Origin: Sutcliffiella horikoshii
Lineage (GTDB): Bacteria; Bacillota; Bacilli; Bacillales; Bacillaceae_I
Direction of reading: 5' to 3'
NCBI RefSeq assembly: GCF_020524325.1
Contig: NZ_JAIVKY010000002.1
Span: 248,001-312,000, forward strand
DNA length: 64,000 nucleotides
Program-made: the position numbers and the translations under genes
Part shown: one piece after another, positions 18,485 through 27,850 of the stretch
Numbering within the stretch: the stretch's first letter is position 1
How the letters are laid out: each line of letters opens with the position of its first letter
Notes under the pieces: generated by a model
What the model was told of the DNA's origin: nothing
The model's input: only the letters and a program-made list of their open reading frames with translations
Database searches by the model: none

Positions 18485-20794
18485 CTATGGGATTAAGGTG
18501 GAAAACGTTCCTCTCCGATGTGTAAATCTATAGATAATAGCACCTTGAAGGTCTGTCCTATATACTTCTGCTTCAACTTGAGACAAACGTTCCAATACTT
18601 CTTGATGCGGGTGTCCAAAACGATTGTTCCTTCCTGCTGAAATAATGGCAACATCAGGGCTTATAGTTCCAAGAAAGCCGTTAGTAGAGGACGTCTTACT
18701 TCCGTGATGGCCTACCTTCAACACATCCACATCAAGAGTTGGGTAGTGATGCATTAAATCACGCTCCCCCTCCTCTTCCATATCTCCTGTAAACAGCCAT
18801 TTTTTGTTCCCCAACATAGCCAGAAGCACAATGGACCCCTCATTTTTATTATCATAAAATCTTGTTGGATGCAGGTATAAAAAGCTAGCACCTCCCACAT
18901 TCCACCCCGTGTTAGCCACAGCAACACCGGTACTTATTCCCCTCTGTTTCGCGTTCTTCAACACCTCTTTCTCCATTTCACTCACTCCAAACCCTCGGGG
19001 CACAATAACCTCCCCTATTTCTACCTCTCCCCAAAGACTGTTCACATTTCCGATATGATCTAAATCCCCATGTGTAAGAATTAATTTATCAAGCCGCCTG
19101 ACTCCTTCTGCTTTTAAAAACGGAACCAATACATCCGTACCGGTATCATATGTCTTCTTTCTCTCCTTCCACTCTTCTTGCGGAAATGTAAACGCACCGC
19201 CTGTGTCAATTAAATAATTGCCTTTATGAAATGGCAGGCATATGTAAATCGCATCACCTTGACCTATATCCAACACCACTACTTTTCCAAAAAAATTGAA
19301 GTAATTGAAGTTCCAGTGAAATACCAAGCATATCAGCAAAATGATCACACCAGATGTTCTTTTATTTAATTCCCACATGTAAAAAAAGAAAATAGCAACA
19401 ATAACGTATATGACCATTAAGAAGGTGGGAGGTTTTCCGAAAACCAAGGTACCTATTGAAAATTCAGCAATCCAAACTACCAAGGAGTTCATTAATTCCA
19501 GCGGGTAGGAAAAAAAAGGTACAAATAACGAGACATAACCAGGAGAAAGCAAAAGGACAAAAAACAGAAAAAAAGAACTAGGAAGCACGAAAAGGGAATA
19601 GAAGGGAACAAAAATGACATTAAGAAGCGGGCTCCAGATAGAGAACTGATAAAAGTGATAAAGAAGTAAAGGCAAAGAGGCAACTTGAGCAATTAAGGAG
19701 ACGATGAATAGTTGCGCGATCCCATTTTGCACTTTTTGAAGGATTCGAGAAGCTAATAGCAAAGACAAGCTGACCGAAAAGGAGAGCTGAAATCCAATAT
19801 GATAAAGATAATAGGGGTTTAGGAGCAAAACAAATATGCATGCCAAACCAATGGTATCAATTGAAAAAACCTTCTTTTTCATAAGCATGAAGGTGAGTGC
19901 CACCCCTGTCATGGTTGCTGCCCTCATCACAGATGGGGCACCGCCTGCCAGTAAGACATATAAGGGCAAAAGGACTATCAAAATAATATTCATCCACTGC
20001 CTTGTAATTCCGACCCTGATTCCAAGGTAGAAAGTTGCCGCAGTGATGATTCCGACATGCAGCCCGGATATCGCCAACAGATGTACAAGCCCCAACTCTT
20101 GATAAGCATCAAGAATGTCGTCTTCCAGCCCGCTACGATCGCCAAAGATTAACGAAATCATAAAACTTGCATTCGGCTGATCTACATACTGATAAATTAT
20201 TTTAATGCCTTGTTGCCTGTATTGTTTTATTGATGTTAAGAAGGGTGTTTTTGATGGAGTGAGGCATGATTCTGGAAGGGAGTTCAACGAAAGTATCCAG
20301 TGGATTTTCTGTTCATATAAATAATTTTTGTAGTCAAAGGCGTGAGGGTTGCTTGCTTGTTGAGGCTGCTTTAATACTCCTGTCCAGTTACATCTGTTGC
20401 CAACATTTAATTCACTCAGCTGAAGTACTTCTTCCTCTAACTTCATATAATATTCCACTAATAACACTTCATCTTGGATGCTTTTCATTTGGAAGCTTGA
20501 CTTATTTCCATCTATTATAATTGGAGAATGAACAGTGCCTTGGAAGTGAGTTTCACTTTCATGATGCAAGGAGATATTATTATTGTCTACATACGTCATA
20601 TAGCCAGAGAAACCTGTCATGAAGAGAATCGCCAGATAAAACAACCTTCGTGGTTTGGCGTCAAGACGGTAAATCATATAGAAAAATAAGAGGGAAAGGG
20701 TGAGCAGCCCCCAATGGAAGTTCGACCTGGAGACTGCAATTCCCAAACTGCTTGCGATAGCTAAATAGGCATAAAAGCCTGTCCTAAATTTCAT
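18485..20794 (-). CDS. comEC: ComEC, DNA-uptake channel
   Basis: Polytopic membrane channel that carries single-stranded transforming DNA across the membrane. 769 residues, normal size. Domains in order: two or three N-terminal helices, an OB-like DUF4131 extracellular domain (about 70-190), the multi-helix Competence domain (about 200-480, containing LLAISGLHVGIITA), and a C-terminal metallo-beta-lactamase-like domain (about 500-760) with DIGQGDAIY, LTHGDLDHIGN and KVGHHGSKTSS. The metal-site motif is intact, unlike some homologues. It is intact and lies in the comEA-comEB-comEC operon, so the species probably can take up DNA under ComK-like control. Confidence 0.97.
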   Translation of the reverse strand: MKFRTGFYAYLAIASSLGIAVSRSNFHWGLLTLSLLFFYMIYRLDAKPRRLFYLAILFMTGFSGYMTYVDNNNISLHHESETHFQGTVHSPIIIDGNKSSFQMKSIQDEVLLVEYYMKLEEEVLQLSELNVGNRCNWTGVLKQPQQASNPHAFDYKNYLYEQKIHWILSLNSLPESCLTPSKTPFLTSIKQYRQQGIKIIYQYVDQPNASFMISLIFGDRSGLEDDILDAYQELGLVHLLAISGLHVGIITAATFYLGIRVGITRQWMNIILIVLLPLYVLLAGGAPSVMRAATMTGVALTFMLMKKKVFSIDTIGLACIFVLLLNPYYLYHIGFQLSFSVSLSLLLASRILQKVQNGIAQLFIVSLIAQVASLPLLLYHFYQFSIWSPLLNVIFVPFYSLFVLPSSFFLFFVLLLSPGYVSLFVPFFSYPLELMNSLVVWIAEFSIGTLVFGKPPTFLMVIYVIVAIFFFYMWELNKRTSGVIILLICLVFHWNFNYFNFFGKVVVLDIGQGDAIYICLPFHKGNYLIDTGGAFTFPQEEWKERKKTYDTGTDVLVPFLKAEGVRRLDKLILTHGDLDHIGNVNSLWGEVEIGEVIVPRGFGVSEMEKEVLKNAKQRGISTGVAVANTGWNVGGASFLYLHPTRFYDNKNEGSIVLLAMLGNKKWLFTGDMEEEGERDLMHHYPTLDVDVLKVGHHGSKTSSTNGFLGTISPDVAIISAGRNNRFGHPHQEVLERLSQVEAEVYRTDLQGAIIYRFTHRRGTFSTLIP

Positions 20795-20800
20795 CGCAGG

Positions 20801-21373
20801 CTATCCTTTTTTACTGAATAAATCGGTAGAACGCTCATACCAGCTCTTTATTTCTTCATCACTTGCACCAGACTCCTCCAGTCTTTCAATCAGACTGTTG
20901 ATGAATCCTATTTTTTCAGGGTCATTTAAACTAACCGCCATCTCATCCAATTCCACCTGTTCCACTCTGACATCGGCTTGCTCAAACATTTCCAACGCAT
21001 ATGGATGATTTTTGTATTCCATTGCGAAATAGACGGTTTTGATTCCCGCTTGAATGATGGCTTTACAACAGTGAAGGCATGGAAAATGTGTGACATAAAT
21101 TTCCGCACCTGTTGTAGGAACACCAAACTTAGAGCATTGAAGCAAGGCATTCATCTCAGCATGAATGGTGCGTACACAATGATTGTCAATGACATAACAA
21201 CCTTCATCGATGCAATGAACACCGCCTGCTATCGAACCGTTATACCCACCGGCTATGATACGTTTGTCGCGGACAATGGTTGCTCCAACGGCAAGCCTTG
21301 TACATGTACTGCGTAATGCAAGTAAATGGCTTTGCGCCATAAAGTATTGATCCCATGATATTCTCGTCGTCAT
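20801..21373 (-). CDS. comEB: ComEB, dCMP deaminase-like protein
   Basis: Cytidine/deoxycytidylate deaminase family protein, 190 residues. Zinc and catalytic motifs are complete: HAE at 71-73 and PCLHC at 98-102. dCMP deaminase supplies dUMP; in competence it is dispensable in B. subtilis although co-transcribed with comEC, 6 bp away. A C-terminal acidic extension of about 40 residues follows the deaminase fold. Start MTTRISWDQYF at 21373 has only a weak upstream purine run. Confidence 0.94.
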   Translation of the reverse strand: MTTRISWDQYFMAQSHLLALRSTCTRLAVGATIVRDKRIIAGGYNGSIAGGVHCIDEGCYVIDNHCVRTIHAEMNALLQCSKFGVPTTGAEIYVTHFPCLHCCKAIIQAGIKTVYFAMEYKNHPYALEMFEQADVRVEQVELDEMAVSLNDPEKIGFINSLIERLEESGASDEEIKSWYERSTDLFSKKG

Positions 21374-21445
21374 CCATCTGTCCTCCAGTTTCTAATAACA
21401 TATACAATAACTCTAGTGTATCGGCTATCCTTTCATTTCGTCAAT

Positions 21446-22117
21446 TCAATTGGCAACTGTTATTTGTTTTCTTAACTTTTCAAAAGACTTTTCCCCGATG
21501 CCAGTAACCTGCATGATATCTTCTTCTTTTTTAAATAGACCATTTTCACTTCGATAATCCACTATTGCTTTAGCTTTTGAAGGACCAATTCCGGTTAAGC
21601 TTGTCAACTCCTCCTCGGTTGCGGTATTGATATTGACTAGTCCGCCAGAGGCTTCCTTGTGTTCGCTATCATTTGTCACCGGTTGTATGATCACTTCCTC
21701 CGCCTCTTCGCCCTCAGCGGGAACGATTATGACCATTTCATCAACTAACAGCGCTGCTAAGTTCACCTTATCTGAATCGGCTCCCTCCATAAACCCTCCT
21801 GCTTTTTCCACCGCATCGATTACCCTGTCTCCCATTTTCATCCGATAGACACCAGGCTGCATGACTTGACCTTTTATATCAATGAGTACTTCTTGTTCCA
21901 CAACCTCTACTTCTTCACTCTCCTCTATTTCTTCAGAGTTGTTTCCTTCCATTTCCTCCCCTTGCACTTCTTCGATAAAACTTATCTGTTGCATCGCAGT
22001 ATCCGATTCACCTTCACTCAGGTTAGACCAACCGAGGATGGAGATCACCGCTAGTACACTGATAGATATCAATACTTTTATTTTATGGACAGACCATAGT
22101 TCTATCATCGATTTCAC
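21446..22117 (-). CDS. comEA: ComEA, membrane-bound DNA receptor for transformation
   Basis: Binds double-stranded DNA outside the membrane and hands it to ComEC. 223 residues with an N-terminal membrane anchor (about 13-29, VLISISVLAVISILGWS), a long Glu-rich spacer, a SLBB-type oligomerisation domain (about 75-135, VLIDIKGQVMQPGVYRM) and a C-terminal helix-hairpin-helix pair (about 160-220) with LTSLTGIGPSKAKAIVDYR and IMQVTGIGEKSFEKL. First gene of the late-competence operon, divergent from comER as in B. subtilis. Confidence 0.97.
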   Translation of the reverse strand: MKSMIELWSVHKIKVLISISVLAVISILGWSNLSEGESDTAMQQISFIEEVQGEEMEGNNSEEIEESEEVEVVEQEVLIDIKGQVMQPGVYRMKMGDRVIDAVEKAGGFMEGADSDKVNLAALLVDEMVIIVPAEGEEAEEVIIQPVTNDSEHKEASGGLVNINTATEEELTSLTGIGPSKAKAIVDYRSENGLFKKEEDIMQVTGIGEKSFEKLRKQITVAN

Positions 22118-22190
22118 CTTCTATTCATATTAGTAAGCCTGAAAACATATAGTGTATGAGAAACTTTTTTGGATGGAGGAGGGAATAAAC

Positions 22191-23009
22191 ATGAAGATTG
22201 GATTGATCGGCACAGGCAACATGGGGAGAATCTTGGTTGAATCATTTGTCGACTCGAAAGCAGTACCTCCTGAAAATATTACAATTACTAATCGCTCAAT
22301 AGAGAAGGCGTTTAAAATACAAAGTAAATACCCTGACCTACATGTTGCGGAGACTGCCGAAGAGGTGGTTAGTGCTTCTGATATTATTTTTTTGTGTGTA
22401 AAGCCATTGGATATTCACCCCCTTTTAACTAAAATCAATAAAAACCTTACGTCTGATAAATGTGTCATTTCCATCACAAGTCCTGTATCAGTTGCACAGT
22501 TGCAAACATTAGTAACATGCCAGGTGGCAAGGATTATCCCAAGTATCACCAACCGGGCATTAGCCGGTGTCACTTTAGTAACGTTCGGCGAAAATGTGGA
22601 AGAGGAATATCGTGAGTTTCTTCTAACCATTTGTTCAAAGATCTCTACACCTATTCATATTAAGGAAAACGTAACGAGAGTTGCCTCTGACATAGTGAGC
22701 TGCGGACCTGCATTTTTCAGCTATATTTTACAAAGGTTTATTGACGGAGCTGTAAGTGAAACAGCTATTTCAAAGGAGCAGGCGACAGATTTGGCAAGCC
22801 AGATGATTATCGGCATGGGGAAATTAATTGAAAAGGATATTTATACATTACAGACTTTACAAGAAAAGGTTTGTGTAAAGGGCGGTGTCACCGGAGAAGG
22901 CATTAAGGTATTAGAAAATGAGCTTGGTGATGTGTTCCATCATGTGATTCAGAAGACGCATGAGAAGTTTGATGAAGATATTTCAGAGGTAAAAAAACAG
23001 TTTCATTAA
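22191..23009 (+). CDS. comER: ComER, ProC-like NAD(P)-dependent protein
   Basis: Pyrroline-5-carboxylate reductase-like protein. Start ATG at 22191 (MKIGLIGTGNMG) follows GGAGGAGGG; the open frame upstream to 22152 is not needed. 272 residues: Rossmann motif GLIGTGNMG at residues 4-12 and the ProC-type helical dimerisation domain with VKGGVTGEGIKVLE. In Bacillus, comER is divergent from comEA and is described as a regulator affecting sporulation and biofilm rather than as a needed proline enzyme; no substrate can be assigned from sequence. Confidence 0.92.
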   Translation: MKIGLIGTGNMGRILVESFVDSKAVPPENITITNRSIEKAFKIQSKYPDLHVAETAEEVVSASDIIFLCVKPLDIHPLLTKINKNLTSDKCVISITSPVSVAQLQTLVTCQVARIIPSITNRALAGVTLVTFGENVEEEYREFLLTICSKISTPIHIKENVTRVASDIVSCGPAFFSYILQRFIDGAVSETAISKEQATDLASQMIIGMGKLIEKDIYTLQTLQEKVCVKGGVTGEGIKVLENELGDVFHHVIQKTHEKFDEDISEVKKQFH

Positions 23010-23067
23010 TTAAGGTATTCGTTACCAATCGACAAATTCCTTTAAAATATTATAAATTTTTCATAAG

Positions 23068-23096
23068 AAAATCCGGGCAAAACAACGCCCGGTTTT
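23068..23096 (+). terminator. Intrinsic terminator of comER
   Basis: Stem CCGGGC / GCCCGG extended by AAAAT/GTTTT with an 8-nt loop, about 60 bp past the comER stop, followed by T-rich DNA. Confidence 0.85.
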
Positions 23097-23131
23097 CTCT
23101 TACATAGAACCATAGTATTCTGTCGGTCGCC

Positions 23132-23290
23132 GCTGTTCCCTTTCCGCAAAAGGCTTCGCGCTTTCCTAGGGACGCTGCTGGAGCCTCCTCGGCTGCGCTG
23201 TGGGGGGGGCTCCACCTAGCGCTATCTCTCCCTCAGGAGGCCCACGGACCGCCCGCAGGCAAGCGAAGCTCCTGGAACGGAAATCACCGG
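23132..23290. repeat. Dispersed palindromic element, copy 4 (degenerate, hybrid ends)
   Basis: Left half resembles copy 3 (GCTGTT...; TGGAGCCTCCTCGG). The right end differs: CCGCCCGCAGGCAAGCGAAG followed by CTCCTGGAACGGAAATCA, the same end as at 38693-38757. Contains a run of eight G. The element fills most of the comER-yqeM gap (23010-23339). Confidence 0.75.
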
Positions 23291-23313
23291 AATTATATAC
23301 TTTCTTATCTTTT

Positions 23314-23347
23314 AAAAAAGGCGCCCTATAAAAGGACGCCTATTTTT
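23314..23347 (-). terminator. Terminator of the yqeG-yqeM operon
   Basis: GGCGCC / GGACGCC-type stem with A/T tails overlapping the last codons of yqeM; in minus orientation it ends in a run of T. Confidence 0.75.
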
Positions 23348-24092
23348 GTGCGACAAAGAACACTCTTTCTGTATGCTCAGCCAAATGTTCGGTAGAATAA
23401 TCGCCTGTTATAGATTTGACGATGAACCCTGCTTCTTCTAACCACTTTCTGTATGTTTCCACATCGAACGTCCTTTGGAAATGCAGTTCGTCAAAACGTA
23501 AGTAGCGGTCTGTTTCTTCTTCTTTTACAAAAAAGGACAACTCATGTTCCACACTATTGGGATGTTCTCCAGGAAAACTGTTCCAAATATAAGAAACATC
23601 TTCTTCTACACTTGTAAAAGTATTGTTCATAAACACTTGTGTCATTTTATAAAGAGAGTGAACATCAAAGAGCAGCAATCCGCCATCTTTCAATTGATTA
23701 AAAGCAGATTGGAACGTGTTTTTCACTTCTTCTTCTGACTCCAAATAATTTAACGAGTCACAGAAAATAGTGATACAATCCACATCTTTAAAGCCTTCAA
23801 GTTCTGCCATGTTTTGCTCGAAAAGCGGGATGGAAAGCCCAGAAGCCGAAGCTTTTTCATGTGCAATGGCCAACATACTTTCCGATAGGTCGACACCTGA
23901 CACTTCCCAACCTTCTTGAGCAAAACGAATCGCAAGTTCCCCTGTCCCACAGCCAACATCTACGACGGAAAAACGATTAGAATCATCTGTCATATACTTT
24001 TGTTTAACAGTTTGGACAAAGGAGACCCACTTGTCATAAGGGACATCCTGCATCAATTGGTCATAAATATGGGCAAATTGTCCGTAAGCCAT
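23340..24092 (-). CDS. yqeM: YqeM-like class I SAM-dependent methyltransferase
   Basis: 250-residue methyltransferase at the end of the yqeG operon. SAM motif I is VVDVGCGTGELAIRFA (about 45-60), motif II VSGVDLSESML, then DCITIFCDSLNYL as motif IV. B. subtilis YqeM occupies the same place and its substrate is not established. The start at 24092 follows the rsfS stop by one base, so translation is coupled. No membrane segments. Confidence 0.88.
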   Translation of the reverse strand: MAYGQFAHIYDQLMQDVPYDKWVSFVQTVKQKYMTDDSNRFSVVDVGCGTGELAIRFAQEGWEVSGVDLSESMLAIAHEKASASGLSIPLFEQNMAELEGFKDVDCITIFCDSLNYLESEEEVKNTFQSAFNQLKDGGLLLFDVHSLYKMTQVFMNNTFTSVEEDVSYIWNSFPGEHPNSVEHELSFFVKEEETDRYLRFDELHFQRTFDVETYRKWLEEAGFIVKSITGDYSTEHLAEHTERVFFVAQK

Positions 24093-24093
24093 G

Positions 24094-24444
24094 TTACGTT
24101 AACTCAAGTTGAATATCTTCACGAGGAGCATCTCCCCAAAGACGTTCTAGATTGTAATATCCACGCTCATCTTTATGGAATACATGAGCAACGACATCTC
24201 CTAAGTCCACAAGGATCCAGCGTGCTTCATCAAAGCCTTCCATTCTGCGAACGTTTTGTCCGTTTTCTTCTGCAGCTTCTTTAATGGCACGGGCAATTGC
24301 CTGGACTTGTTTGTCTGAGTTACCGTGGCAAATTAAGAAATAATCCGAAACAAGGGAAATCCCTTGCATATTCAATGCAACTAATTCTTCTGCACGTTTA
24401 TCATCTGCAGCCTTTGCTGCAAGCTGTAATAATTCGTTTGACAT
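24094..24444 (-). CDS. rsfS: RsfS, ribosomal silencing factor
   Basis: Binds ribosomal protein uL14 on the 50S subunit and blocks subunit joining, saving energy in starvation. 116 residues of the usual size; conserved VSDYFLICHGNSDKQVQAIA and GFDEARWILVDLGDVVAHVF segments are clear. Lies immediately downstream of yqeK with abutting coordinates, consistent with coupled translation. Confidence 0.96.
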   Translation of the reverse strand: MSNELLQLAAKAADDKRAEELVALNMQGISLVSDYFLICHGNSDKQVQAIARAIKEAAEENGQNVRRMEGFDEARWILVDLGDVVAHVFHKDERGYYNLERLWGDAPREDIQLELT

Positions 24445-25023
24445 TTATGTTAACTTCCTTTCTTTTACCTTCATAGTCATATCGTTATAAGCATGGAATG
24501 TATCGGGATAAACCGGTTGATTTCGCTTTAGTAAGTAGGTGATCGTGTTTTTCATGGACTGGATAACAGCTATATCAAGAGAAGTCTTGGCAGATTCCCG
24601 AACCTGTTCTACACCAGGGAAATCCCTGCCTGGCTCGATATAATCTGCAACATATAAAACTTTGTCCAGCATACTCATCTTTATTTTACCCGAAGTATGA
24701 CATCGTATTGCTTCTAGGACTTCTGGATCCGAAATCCCTGCCTCTTTTTCAACTAGATATGCGCCAACCGGTGCATGCCATAGTTCGTCATGAAACTGCA
24801 ATAAATCCTGTGGCATCTTTTGATCGATGATGATCCGGCGCATCTCCTCTTTATCCCGAAACTTGGCGTAGTCATGGAAGATTGCTGAGAGCTCTGCTTT
24901 CTCTTTATCAACACCATATCGCTCGGCAAGTTCTAAAGCAGTTTCCATGACTCCGATTGTATGAACATAACGCCGGTCCGTTAGTTGTTCTTTCACCAGT
25001 CTTAACGCTTTTTCTCTATTCAT
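24445..25023 (-). CDS. yqeK: YqeK, HD-domain Ap4A hydrolase (symmetrical)
   Basis: HD-superfamily phosphohydrolase that in B. subtilis and relatives cleaves diadenosine tetraphosphate to two ADP. 192 residues. Metal ligands visible: H21 in YVHTIGV, HD at 50-51 in AIFHDYAKF, then LWHAPVGAY and IRCHTSGKIKMSMLDKVLYVADYIEPGR (two halves) with the further His and Asp ligands. The ATG overlaps the nadD 3' end by 8 bp (nadD stop at 25016). Confidence 0.93.
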   Translation of the reverse strand: MNREKALRLVKEQLTDRRYVHTIGVMETALELAERYGVDKEKAELSAIFHDYAKFRDKEEMRRIIIDQKMPQDLLQFHDELWHAPVGAYLVEKEAGISDPEVLEAIRCHTSGKIKMSMLDKVLYVADYIEPGRDFPGVEQVRESAKTSLDIAVIQSMKNTITYLLKRNQPVYPDTFHAYNDMTMKVKERKLT

Positions 25024-25582
25024 ATAGGCGTTTCTCCTCTATGATTTCTTTTACTTGATTTGGCACCAAGTATTGAGAGGTCCATCCTTCTTGTACACGC
25101 TTCCTTATTAAGGTTGAGCTGATGTCCACTTGCGGAGTTTCCACTTCAATCACTGGGTATTCCGTTGAGAAAGTATATCCCGGCCGTTTCACGCCAACAA
25201 AAGTGATGATTTCAAGCAGTTTTTCTATGTTGTGCCATTTAGGCAAGTACTCGACCATATCTGCCCCTATTATAAAATAAAAGCTAGTATCTGGATACTT
25301 TTCTGCTAACAACAACATTGTATCATATGTATAGGAGGGACCCTCCCTTTGAAGCTCAATGGTTTCCACCCGAAAGCTGCTGTTTGATGCAACAGCAGCT
25401 TCTATCATTTTCACCCTAATGGGTGTCGGGGTAATGGATTTATTTTGCTTATGGGGAGGAATATGATTTGGCATAAACCAGATTTCATCTAATGAAAGCT
25501 TCTGCCTTACATCATTTGCAATTAAAAGATGACCAACATGAGGCGGATCAAATGTCCCGCCAATTATGCCCACTTTATTCAT
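25016..25582 (-). CDS. nadD: NadD, nicotinate-nucleotide adenylyltransferase
   Basis: Transfers AMP to nicotinate mononucleotide in NAD synthesis. Start at the ATG at 25582 (MNKVGIIGGTFDPPHVGH), seven bases after GGAGGG; the ORF extends 15 bases upstream without support. 188 residues with the nucleotidyltransferase motifs GGTFDPPHVGH (8-18) and ISSTLIRKRV near the C-terminus. Operon member between yhbY and yqeK, overlapping yqeK. Confidence 0.97.
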   Translation of the reverse strand: MNKVGIIGGTFDPPHVGHLLIANDVRQKLSLDEIWFMPNHIPPHKQNKSITPTPIRVKMIEAAVASNSSFRVETIELQREGPSYTYDTMLLLAEKYPDTSFYFIIGADMVEYLPKWHNIEKLLEIITFVGVKRPGYTFSTEYPVIEVETPQVDISSTLIRKRVQEGWTSQYLVPNQVKEIIEEKRLYE

Positions 25583-25601
25583 GATGAATCCCTCCATCCA
25601 T

Positions 25602-25895
25602 TTATCTTGGTAAAACGATTTGCTTGTTCTCTTTGGATTCTTTGTAAAGAATAATCGTGCTTCCGATAACTTGTACTAGTTCTGCCTTTGTCCCGGCAAC
25701 AAGTTCTTGAGCCACATCTTTGCGGTCTTCATCACAGTTTTGCAACACACTGACCTTCAGCAGTTCCCTTACTTCTAAAGCTTCTGAAATCTGCTTTGTC
25801 ATATTTTCATTTACTCCACCTTTTCCTACTTGAAAGATTGGATCAAGATGATGTGCCTCTGCTCGTAAAAATCGTTTTTGTTTACCTGTTAACAT
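25602..25895 (-). CDS. yhbY: YhbY/YqeI, CRS1-YhbY domain RNA-binding protein
   Basis: 97-residue single CRM-domain protein that associates with pre-50S ribosomal particles. Conserved LTGKQKRFLRAEAHHLDPIF and QVGKGGVNENM followed by VLQNCDEDRKDVAQEL. The ATG at 25895 overlaps the end of aroE by 7 bp. Known in B. subtilis as yqeI in the same operon; contributes to ribosome assembly. Confidence 0.93.
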   Translation of the reverse strand: MLTGKQKRFLRAEAHHLDPIFQVGKGGVNENMTKQISEALEVRELLKVSVLQNCDEDRKDVAQELVAGTKAELVQVIGSTIILYKESKENKQIVLPR

Positions 25896-26725
25896 GTTTT
25901 TCCTCCTAGATGTTCTTTTACTAGTTTTTTCATTCTATCTGTATCGGGAAACTTCCCTGTCCAAATTTCAAACGCTAGAGCTGCCTGATAGGCAAACATA
26001 TGAATGCCATTTTGAGTGATAGCACCAAGCGCTTTGGCTTCTCGTAGTAATCTGGTTTCTAGCGGGTTATAAATGATATCACTGAATACTGCATGTTGTT
26101 TAATCGGTTTCAATGGTAACGGAATGTCATTGACTTTAGGGAACATCCCCACCGACGTCGTTTGAACTACCACATCATAACTTTGCATCTCACTTGCGGC
26201 TTGATCGACGGTTATACTTCGTGCAATCCGCTCCAACGAGAATTCTTTAATTAAATCCTCTGCCTTGGAAACGGTTCGATTACAAATATCGAGTTGTATA
26301 CCTTCTTCCAATGCCAGTGTGTAAAAGATTGCCCTGGCAGCCCCACCGGCACCGATAATAAGTACATGCTTACCTTTAAGCTCCGCCACTTCTTTTAAAG
26401 CCTCAACAAATCCTCTGCCATCGGTATTATACCCGATGAGCTTTCCATTTTTATTTACCACCGTGTTAACAGCGCCAATTTGAATGGCTGCATCTTCCAC
26501 ACTATCTAACAATGGAATAATCGCTTCTTTGTGAGGTATGGTCACATTAAATCCATCTATTCCAAGGGCACGCATACCGGCTACTGCCTGTTTTAACTGA
26601 TCGGGTTCCACGTGAAAGGCATGATAATGTGCGTCCACCCCATTTTGGAGAAAGGCGTCATTATGGATGAGTGGAGACATGGAATGTGCAATGGGAGACC
26701 CGATTACTCCGTAAAGACGCTTCAT
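25889..26725 (-). CDS. aroE: AroE, shikimate dehydrogenase
   Basis: NADPH-dependent reduction of 3-dehydroshikimate, fourth step of the shikimate pathway. Two in-frame ATGs exist; the one at 26725 has the correct 6-base spacing from GGGAGGAG, while the ATG at 26731 abuts it. 278 residues; shikimate site SPIAHSMSPLIHN, catalytic VTIPHKE with Lys and NTDGRGFVEAL, then the NADP motif IIGAGGAARAI. Called aroD in older B. subtilis nomenclature, same operon position. Confidence 0.97.
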   Translation of the reverse strand: MKRLYGVIGSPIAHSMSPLIHNDAFLQNGVDAHYHAFHVEPDQLKQAVAGMRALGIDGFNVTIPHKEAIIPLLDSVEDAAIQIGAVNTVVNKNGKLIGYNTDGRGFVEALKEVAELKGKHVLIIGAGGAARAIFYTLALEEGIQLDICNRTVSKAEDLIKEFSLERIARSITVDQAASEMQSYDVVVQTTSVGMFPKVNDIPLPLKPIKQHAVFSDIIYNPLETRLLREAKALGAITQNGIHMFAYQAALAFEIWTGKFPDTDRMKKLVKEHLGGKTC

Positions 26726-26741
26726 CAGCATCTCCTCCCTT

Positions 26742-27845
26742 TTAGATCAATGATTTTCTTACCATGACCCCAACGCCTTTAGGTACGTGAGCCACGACTT
26801 TGATTCCAGGCTCATTGATTGTAACCCAGCCGAGTCCTGAGAAGACAATATCTGTTTTCTCGTCTTTGATTGTAAACTCATGTGCAACCAGTTCCGGGAA
26901 AGATTTCACAAAATCTTTACCAGGCGGCTGCAACAAATCTCCCAAGTGTTCTTTATAAACATTGTCTGCATTCTCAAGCTTAGTACGATGAATATAAAGG
27001 TCATTGGACACGTAACATGTAAAAGAATTACGGCCGCCTTTTACATAATCAAATCGTGCCAAACCACCAAAGAATAACGTTTGACCTTCATTTAGTTGAA
27101 AGATTTTTGGTTTGATTTCCTTTTTAGGCGAAATGACTTTTAGTTCTTTTTTATCTATAAAATGCGCCATTTGATGACGATTGATAATACCTGGCGTATC
27201 AAACAATGATGCTCCGTTATCCAGAGGGATATCAATCATATCAAGCGTTGTTCCAGGAAACTGGGATGTAGTAATGACATCTTCTTCACCTGAAAACTCT
27301 CGGATAATGCGGTTAATAAAAGTCGATTTCCCGACGTTTGTACACCCAACCACATACACATCTTTACCGTCCCTGTAGTCTTCAATGGCCTGGGCTAATT
27401 CTTTTACTCCAGTTCCTTTATCCGCGCTGATCAGGTACACATCCTCTGGCTTCATGCCAAGCTCTTTTGCTGCTTGCTTCATCCAATTAATCACTTTATT
27501 TGGCTTTACGGACTTTGGCAGCAAGTCCACTTTGTTTCCGACTAATAATATTTTGTTATTCCCGACAAATCGGTGTAAGCCCGGCAACCAACTGCCGTCA
27601 AAATCGAATATGTCTACAATCTTTACCACAAGGCCTTGAGTCTGGCCAATCGAATTTAATATTCGGATAAAGTCATCATCTGTCAGAGAAACATCTTGTA
27701 TTTCATTGTAATGTTTCAGGCGAAAGCACCTTTTACAGATAACCGCTTCCTTATTTAATGAAGAAGGAGGCGCATACCCCAAACCATTTGGGTTTTCTGT
27801 TTGAATGGCCACTCCACACCCGATACATACTATTTGTTCTTCCAT
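26742..27845 (-). CDS. yqeH: YqeH, circularly permuted GTPase for 30S assembly
   Basis: Ribosome biogenesis GTPase needed for 30S maturation. Start ATG at 27845 (MEEQIVCIGCG) after GGAGGACTAAC; an in-frame upstream start lacks support. 367 residues. The zinc finger has C7xxC10 and CKRC (35-38). The GTPase motifs occur in permuted order: G4 NKVDLLPK first, then G1 GCTNVGKSTF and G3 DTPG. A C-terminal RNA-binding domain follows. 5 bp after the yqeG stop. Confidence 0.96.
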   Translation of the reverse strand: MEEQIVCIGCGVAIQTENPNGLGYAPPSSLNKEAVICKRCFRLKHYNEIQDVSLTDDDFIRILNSIGQTQGLVVKIVDIFDFDGSWLPGLHRFVGNNKILLVGNKVDLLPKSVKPNKVINWMKQAAKELGMKPEDVYLISADKGTGVKELAQAIEDYRDGKDVYVVGCTNVGKSTFINRIIREFSGEEDVITTSQFPGTTLDMIDIPLDNGASLFDTPGIINRHQMAHFIDKKELKVISPKKEIKPKIFQLNEGQTLFFGGLARFDYVKGGRNSFTCYVSNDLYIHRTKLENADNVYKEHLGDLLQPPGKDFVKSFPELVAHEFTIKDEKTDIVFSGLGWVTINEPGIKVVAHVPKGVGVMVRKSLI

Positions 27846-27850
27846 ATATG